Below are positions 51,452 through 56,378 of a DNA stretch of 56,378 bases, one piece after another (within the stretch, counting starts at the first letter, position 1; every line of letters begins with the position of its first letter). Source of the DNA: CBDCWT01 sp965223305 (GTDB lineage: Bacteria > Planctomycetota > Planctomycetia > Pirellulales > Pirellulaceae); contig CBDCWT010000025.1 in NCBI GenBank assembly GCA_965223305.1, forward strand, positions 1 through 56,378, read 5' to 3'. Made by a program: the position numbers and the translations under genes. A model generated the notes under the pieces. The model was not told where the DNA came from, made no database searches, and worked only from the letters and a program-made list of their open reading frames with translations.

Positions 51452-52714
51452 TCAAGGGTAGTGAATCGTCTCCGGCAGGTTCAATATCGCCCACAGCGCG
51501 TCTTCCATCCGTTGTCGCCAGCCGGCTGTCAATCGCATTGTCGGTGGGTCGCCTCGGCGGGCCGCTTCCGCTTCCCGGAGCTTGATGGCGGTCGCCTCCG
51601 GCTCGAGGTGGTTGGCCCAAGTGACGAAAAGCGGTGGTTTACGGTCTGCTGTCTTCGTCGCGCGAACACCCGGCTGTGGAATCTCGACTCGTCGCGAGGT
51701 GTATCCTTCAGCCAAGATCGCCACCAAGTGTTCGACTTCGGCAGCCGTTGGAAGGCGCGTGAGCACCCGCAAATAGATCGCTTCGATCAACTCGCCTAAT
51801 TCTTGGTCCTGCAAGCAAAGCTGCGTGATCTCTTGGTCGCTGGAGAGCGTTGTCAGCCAGCGGCCCAGGCAGCCATTGGCCAGGATGGCCGGCTGCAGCA
51901 CGTTGACCCCTGCCGGCCTCTCGCTCGTCGGTTCCTGCCTGGACGCCCGCCAACCGAAAGCGGTCATCACGTTGACCACCGCTTGTGCGCGGGGCAGTGT
52001 TAGGCTCGGGCGGTCGCGGTTGTTGGCCATGCCCACCAGCTGCCAGGCTCGGCGAGGATACCCAAGGTTCAGCGCGTTGTTCCAGGGACGGCCCGCGGTG
52101 ACATCCAAGTTGAGCTCCTCCGTACGTAGCGGCTTGCCGAACGCGACGCAGAGCGAATCGACCAGCTGCTCGGCAGTCATCCGCCGCCGCGGGGGCCGGA
52201 TCTGCTGCTCGTCGGATGACAGCTGCTGGTAGGCCTCCGAGTTGAGAACCAGCTGGCTAACGTGTTGCAGATCGTAGCCGTGCGCGACGAACTCGTCGGC
52301 CAGGTATTCGAGCAGCCGGGGGTATTCGGGCTCGGTCTCCTCCCAGTCGTCCACTGGTTCGACGATGCCCCTCCCCATCAACCGTTTCCAGAGTCGATTC
52401 GCGATCGTCCGTGCAAACCGACGATTGTGAGGCGAGGTCAGATACCAGGCGAGGCGGCTGCGCGTGGTGGGCTTCGCCGCCGATGGCTGAATCGACTCGG
52501 GTAGGTCGTGCGGGGAGAGTTCGGCGAACGGCCACGAGGGTTCCACTTCCGCGCCGGGTTGCAGGCTGACCTGGATCAACGGCGTGAATTCGTCCGTATG
52601 AAGTTTGTCTTGTGGAACTGTGCTAGATGCTGGTACGACAACTGGTGAGCCCTGCAGCATTGCGGCAATGCTAAACAGATCCGTGTTGGGTGTTCGCGTG
52701 ATAGGGTGCATCAT
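51452..52714 (-). pseudogene. DUF1549/DUF1553 protein, C-terminal part after a frameshift
   Basis: This frame supplies DUF1553: SRLAWYLTSPHNRRFARTIANRLWKRL, GRGIVEPVDDWEETEPEYP, LVLNSEAYQQLSS, and the C-terminal QEITQLCLQDQELGELIEAIYLRVLTRLPT. Family sequence joins it to the upstream frame at TNTDLFSIAAML, which directly continues KCSRCHDAPYH of the other part. The two frames overlap by 44 bp and one extra base near 52685-52692 explains the break. Alone it has no signal peptide and would not be exported. Confidence 0.9.
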
Positions 52715-54047
52715 GGCATCGCGAGCACTTCATCTGTACGCCGAGGAATGCTGTTGAAAGAATGTTCGCCTTGGCGGCCATCGGCAGATCGTTCTGAGTG
52801 GCCATCGAGAACCCAGCGGGGCCGCCGGCTCGCTCACTCCCGGACATCATTACCAGCTCGGTGACAAAGCGGTCCAGCGGCTTATTGTCAAGAAAGGACT
52901 CGTGGATCCACCAGCGAAACGGACCGGTGTTGTTGAGCGTCGGGTTGATGATGCTGGGATTCTCGGCCAACACATCCTGCCAGTAGCTGACCCAATGGTC
53001 CGCCCAGCGTGGATCCTGTAATAGGCGGTCGATCAAGCGGGCCCGTTTGTCCGGTCGCTGCTGCGTTCGGAACGAGTCGATTTCAGCACGGGTGGGGATG
53101 ACTCCCACCGTGTCCAAGTAGACTCGGCGTAAGAACCGCAAATCGTCCGTACGCGTCGTCGTGTCCTGCGGCTTTCCCGCGTCGTCCGAATCTTGGGCCA
53201 AGATCTCGTCGACTCCAGCAGACGATGCACCCGGCGGCGCGGCGGCTGTGCGCTCGACCACCACACGCCGGGCATAGTCATGCCGCCGCCGCCAGTAGTC
53301 GGCTTGAAGTTGTTGAGCTGCGCGGCGGCGAGCCGTGTCGAGCCGATCGAAGTGCCAGAAGCGCTCGTCGCGAAAGGCCTGCCAGCCGGCATCGGTCAGC
53401 GGGATCTTGCGGGCTGGGCTCAGCAGCCGGAAACTGCGATCGCCTTCGTAGGCAATGCCCACTGACGTTTCGCCTAGCTCCGGACGCAGCCGATTCTTAC
53501 CCGTGTGTCCGCCCACGAACGCCTCATAACGGATGCGGTGCGTTCTTCCAGGCGAACGAAATTCGACTAGCTGCTCCTGGTCTCCCGGCGCCGCGAAGCG
53601 CAGATCCGGCGCGATGTCGAGAAATGGGCGCTCAACGGGATCGTGACCGTCGGTGATCTTCACCGGAAACGCGTTCTCGCCGACCAGCTCGCCATCTACC
53701 CATAGCCGGGCAGCGCGGCGCGACCGCAGCAGCAGACGATGCCGGCCCGCGGGCAACTTCACATCGGCAGTGGCACGGAGGATCAATGGGTTTGCACGGT
53801 CCTCGCGGACGCCCTGGTCGTTGTACCGGACCGGAATCCTGATAAAGGCGAAGGCCTCCTCCTGGAACGACTCGCGCGCTGCCGGTGGCCGATCCGGCCA
53901 AGCGTTTTGGCCCGGTAACCCGCTTTCGCAGATTTCGACCAGCACTTTTTTCGGGTGCTGTTCGCCTTCAACACCGCCGGTAAGCAACATCAACGACGCG
54001 AGGTAGCAAACCTGGCCAATCAATCGATGGCAACGGCGGGATGGCAT
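52671..54047 (-). pseudogene. DUF1549/DUF1553 protein, N-terminal part (truncated by frameshift)
   Basis: 458 aa from the ATG at 54047, with AAAGGAAAG upstream; an earlier in-frame start adds a leader that masks the signal peptide (IGQVCYLASLMLLTGGVEG). A PA14/CBM-like lectin segment (about 90-200: RHRLLLRSRRAARLWVDGELVG) is followed by DUF1549 (DLRFLRRVYLDTVGVIPT, RLIDRLLQDPRWADHWV, NPTLNNTGPFRWWIHESF). The c-type haem-like CSRCHDAP lies at the end, just before the frame is lost at HANTQHGSV-stop. It precedes the DUF1501 gene in the usual order. Confidence 0.9.
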
Positions 54048-54244
54048 TCTTTCCTTTCGAATCTGGTGACGCATGTTGGCGAAGTCGCTGACGACCGATC
54101 TAGGCCACAGCAAATTGCTAACTGCCGCCGGTCGACTTTTGATTGTACCATCATGATCCTGTAAGCTGGCGCCTTCTACCAGCGCCGGCGGGCCAGGTCA
54201 CTGGCCCCACAGCGGGCATCGTAGCCAAAGAAAGGCAACTCAAG

Positions 54245-56378
54245 ATGGGATTTCTACTGTCTGGGCGGCGAGACGGTCGGGTCGTCGTGGGGGCTGCGAT
54301 CTATGTGCTTGCCGTGTCAATTGTGTTGCTGCCGGAGTCGGTCAGCGGTGAGCTGGCTCGGCTGTCGGTGTCTGTTGTCGACGAAGCATCGCAGCCACTG
54401 CCGTGTCGAGCGTGGGTCGAGGTGGGCGACCAACGATTTTTCGAACCGGATGCACCGCAGACGTGCACGCCCTACCGCCGTGATCGGAGCTTCAGCTGTG
54501 ACGGGTCGTTCGAAATCGAGGTCCCCGCCGGTCGGGCGGTGATCCATCTCGAACGAGGCAAGGAGTATCTGCCCGTCGAGCGAACGATCAAGACGGCTGC
54601 TGGCAAAGCCAGCCGTTTGTCGGTCGTCCTGAAGCGCTGGGTCGATATGCCGTCAGAAGGATGGTACAGCAGCGACATGCACGTCCATTTCGGCTTTGAC
54701 AATCCTCGGGTGCTCCGTCAGCTCGCGCTCGCCGACGACGTGCACGTAACTCCCGTCTTTACCTATTGGCTGCGCGGCACCGAGCAGTCGTGGCGGCCTC
54801 ACTGGCCGTCGGAGAACGGATCTGGCGAGAACCAGATCGATGCAACCCACATCACCACGCGCAGCAACATCGAGATCGAGCGGATCAATCGCAACGCTGT
54901 TCCTGGCGGAACTGTGGGTGCTTCGTTCCTGTTCAATCTGCAACAGCCGGTCACTGCCGATCGCTTCGGCGAGCATTTTCCCTCCGACGCGCGGCTATGC
55001 CTTGCTGCCCGCAAGCATTCGCCCGATGTCATCATCGACACCGACAAGCCGTCCTGGGCCGAGACGGTTGTGGGAGCGGCGCTCGGCGTCTACGACACCG
55101 TCCAGGTTTGCCACAACCACTATCATCGCAGCGCGACCATTCCTGGCGGGTACGGGATGATCGGCCCACTCGCCCCAGGTGAATCCAACCGGGTCGAAGA
55201 TGATGGGCTGTTTCATCGCACGAATGACCTTTACTACCGCTTCCTCAACTGCGGTTTTCGCCTCGGCGTTTCCGGGGGTTCGGCGATCGGAGTGATGGCA
55301 GTCCCGATGGGCTACAACCGCGTCTATGCTCAGATCGATGGACCGTTGACTGCGGCCAAGTTCTGGCAAGCGATCAAAGCCGGCCGCTGCTTTGCAACCT
55401 CAGGACCGCTGCTTAACATGACGGTCGACGAGCAGCCGATGGGCGCCACCCTTCGCCTCGACGAAAACACGACCGCTCCACTCGACATCCGGGTGCGTAT
55501 CCGCGCCCACCAACCGCTGGAGTCGCTAGAGCTGGTGCACGACGGTCAAGTCGTCCAACAGCATGACTTGCGCAGCCGCGACACAACTCAGCCGTTGGAC
55601 CTCACTGTGAAGTGGCAAGCGGTTCCACGGCGCAGCGGCTGGTTGGCTGCACGAGCGCTGTTTCGCGCCCCCGACGGACGGCTCCGGCAGGCGCATGGGA
55701 GCCCGGTCTACGTTTTGTTGGGCGACCAGCCAATTGCCAGGCGAGCAGATGCCGAGTACATGATGCGTTGGATCGACGAGCTCGCCGGGATCGCAAAACG
55801 GCCCGAACGCTTTTCGCGAGAGGCAGACCGAAACGGACTCTTGGCCGATTTTGAGCAGGCCAGGCTCGTCTATCAACGAATCGCGGACCAGGCACCTGTC
55901 GCAGTCGCTTCGTCCGAGGCCGAGCGGCCGACGATGAGAGTGCCTGCCTGCCAGCACTTCAAAGTCACAGGGAGGGGCGACGCGGCGGCGTGGCGGGCCG
56001 CCGAATGGCAGTTGCTACAGAGCCGGCCGGGCGGCTCGTTGGCCTACCAGACGCGGTTCAAGATGCTCTATTCCGATCAGGGTGTCTACGTGCTCTTTGA
56101 CGGCGCGGACGAGAAATTGTCGGCCGCCATGAAAGAGGACTTTCTCGACCTGTGGACCCAAGACGTCTTCGAGTGCTTTTTCTGGACGGACGAGCGATAC
56201 CCAATCTACTTCGAGTACGAGATCTCTCCATTGGGCTACGAACTGCCAATCTTGATCCCTAACTTCGACGGAGACTTCCTCGGTTGGCGGCCCTGGCGCT
56301 ACGGTGAAGCGGAGAGGACCCAAAAAGCAGTGACCGTTAGAGGTGGGCCGCAGCAGTCGGACGCTGCGATTACCGGCT
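54245..56378 (+). CDS. CehA/McbA-type PHP-fold metallohydrolase with C-terminal CBM9-like domain (incomplete, runs off window)
   Basis: At least 711 residues; the frame is open from the ATG at 54245 to the end. A signal segment (VVVGAAIYVLAVSIVLL) precedes a beta-sandwich region (40-135) and then the CehA/McbA PHP domain: EGWYSSDMHVHFG gives the first His pair, ADDVHVTPVFTYWLRG, VCHNHYHRSATIP and GVSGGSAIGVMAVPMGYNRVY follow, and AIKAGRCFATSGPLLNMTVD closes it. After a linker, YSDQGVYVLFDGADEKLSA ... DVFECFFWTDERYPIYFEYEISP resembles a family 9 carbohydrate-binding module or the DUF5597-like relative. It is exported and divergent from the DUF1549 gene. Substrate unknown. Confidence 0.88.
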   Translation, partial: MGFLLSGRRDGRVVVGAAIYVLAVSIVLLPESVSGELARLSVSVVDEASQPLPCRAWVEVGDQRFFEPDAPQTCTPYRRDRSFSCDGSFEIEVPAGRAVIHLERGKEYLPVERTIKTAAGKASRLSVVLKRWVDMPSEGWYSSDMHVHFGFDNPRVLRQLALADDVHVTPVFTYWLRGTEQSWRPHWPSENGSGENQIDATHITTRSNIEIERINRNAVPGGTVGASFLFNLQQPVTADRFGEHFPSDARLCLAARKHSPDVIIDTDKPSWAETVVGAALGVYDTVQVCHNHYHRSATIPGGYGMIGPLAPGESNRVEDDGLFHRTNDLYYRFLNCGFRLGVSGGSAIGVMAVPMGYNRVYAQIDGPLTAAKFWQAIKAGRCFATSGPLLNMTVDEQPMGATLRLDENTTAPLDIRVRIRAHQPLESLELVHDGQVVQQHDLRSRDTTQPLDLTVKWQAVPRRSGWLAARALFRAPDGRLRQAHGSPVYVLLGDQPIARRADAEYMMRWIDELAGIAKRPERFSREADRNGLLADFEQARLVYQRIADQAPVAVASSEAERPTMRVPACQHFKVTGRGDAAAWRAAEWQLLQSRPGGSLAYQTRFKMLYSDQGVYVLFDGADEKLSAAMKEDFLDLWTQDVFECFFWTDERYPIYFEYEISPLGYELPILIPNFDGDFLGWRPWRYGEAERTQKAVTVRGGPQQSDAAITG

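Overview
The window looks like the chromosome of a planctomycete (Planctomycetota, probably Pirellulales). The evidence is the company of family types: DUF1501 proteins with Tat-like leaders, a DUF1549/DUF1553 protein, CxPxR sulfatases, a PEP-CTERM protein, DUF1571, a DUF255 thioredoxin-like protein, a CehA/McbA-type PHP protein, and a giant Calx-beta/cadherin protein opening with the planctomycete extracellular motif (LERRLLL). The sequence is fairly GC-rich and gene orientation is mixed. I see no rRNA, prophage, CRISPR array or intact insertion sequence.

Layout. 1-7.9 kb: tRNA-Gly and trigger factor, an exported DUF255 protein with a YHS-type partner, a small exported protein, a Gfo/Idh/MocA oxidoreductase and a DUF1571 protein. 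7.9-11 kb: an unassigned protein and an alkaline-phosphatase-superfamily enzyme. 11.5-17.1 kb: a tight six-gene operon (NeuD-like acyltransferase, acyl carrier protein, FabG-like reductase, AMP-dependent ligase, LuxE-like acyl-protein synthetase, LuxC-like reductase). This is the most unusual functional unit here. No luciferase genes lie beside it, so it probably makes or reduces an acyl group for a lipid or surface glycan. 17.2-26.2 kb: a GH57 enzyme, a decayed RTX-type remnant, an FHA-GAF-sigma54 activator, a zinc-ribbon membrane protein, a PEP-CTERM protein and a DUF1501 protein.

26.3-33.4 kb: a DNA damage block with imuA-imuB-dnaE2 (mutagenic translesion synthesis) behind a GTAC-N4-GTAC palindrome that looks like a LexA site, followed by an AlkD-type alkylation repair protein. 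dnaE2 carries two single-base frameshifts. 33.9-44.4 kb: a giant adhesin-like protein, two sulfatases, an LpxH-like phosphoesterase, a Tat-exported amidinotransferase and a CapK/PaaK ligase. 45.4-56.4 kb: tRNA-Ser, a VOC protein, an exported isoaspartyl methyltransferase, a ceramidase-like protein, a DUF1549/1553 (frameshifted) plus DUF1501 pair, and a PHP/CBM9-like protein running off the end.

The intergenic spaces are unusually rich in dispersed palindromic repeats. At least six families recur, including two 174-bp MITE-like copies with inverted ends and different 4-bp target duplications (TTAA and CTAG). Together with three single-base frameshifts in two otherwise well-conserved genes, this suggests either a genome under repeat expansion and gene decay or an assembly with residual indels; raw reads would decide.
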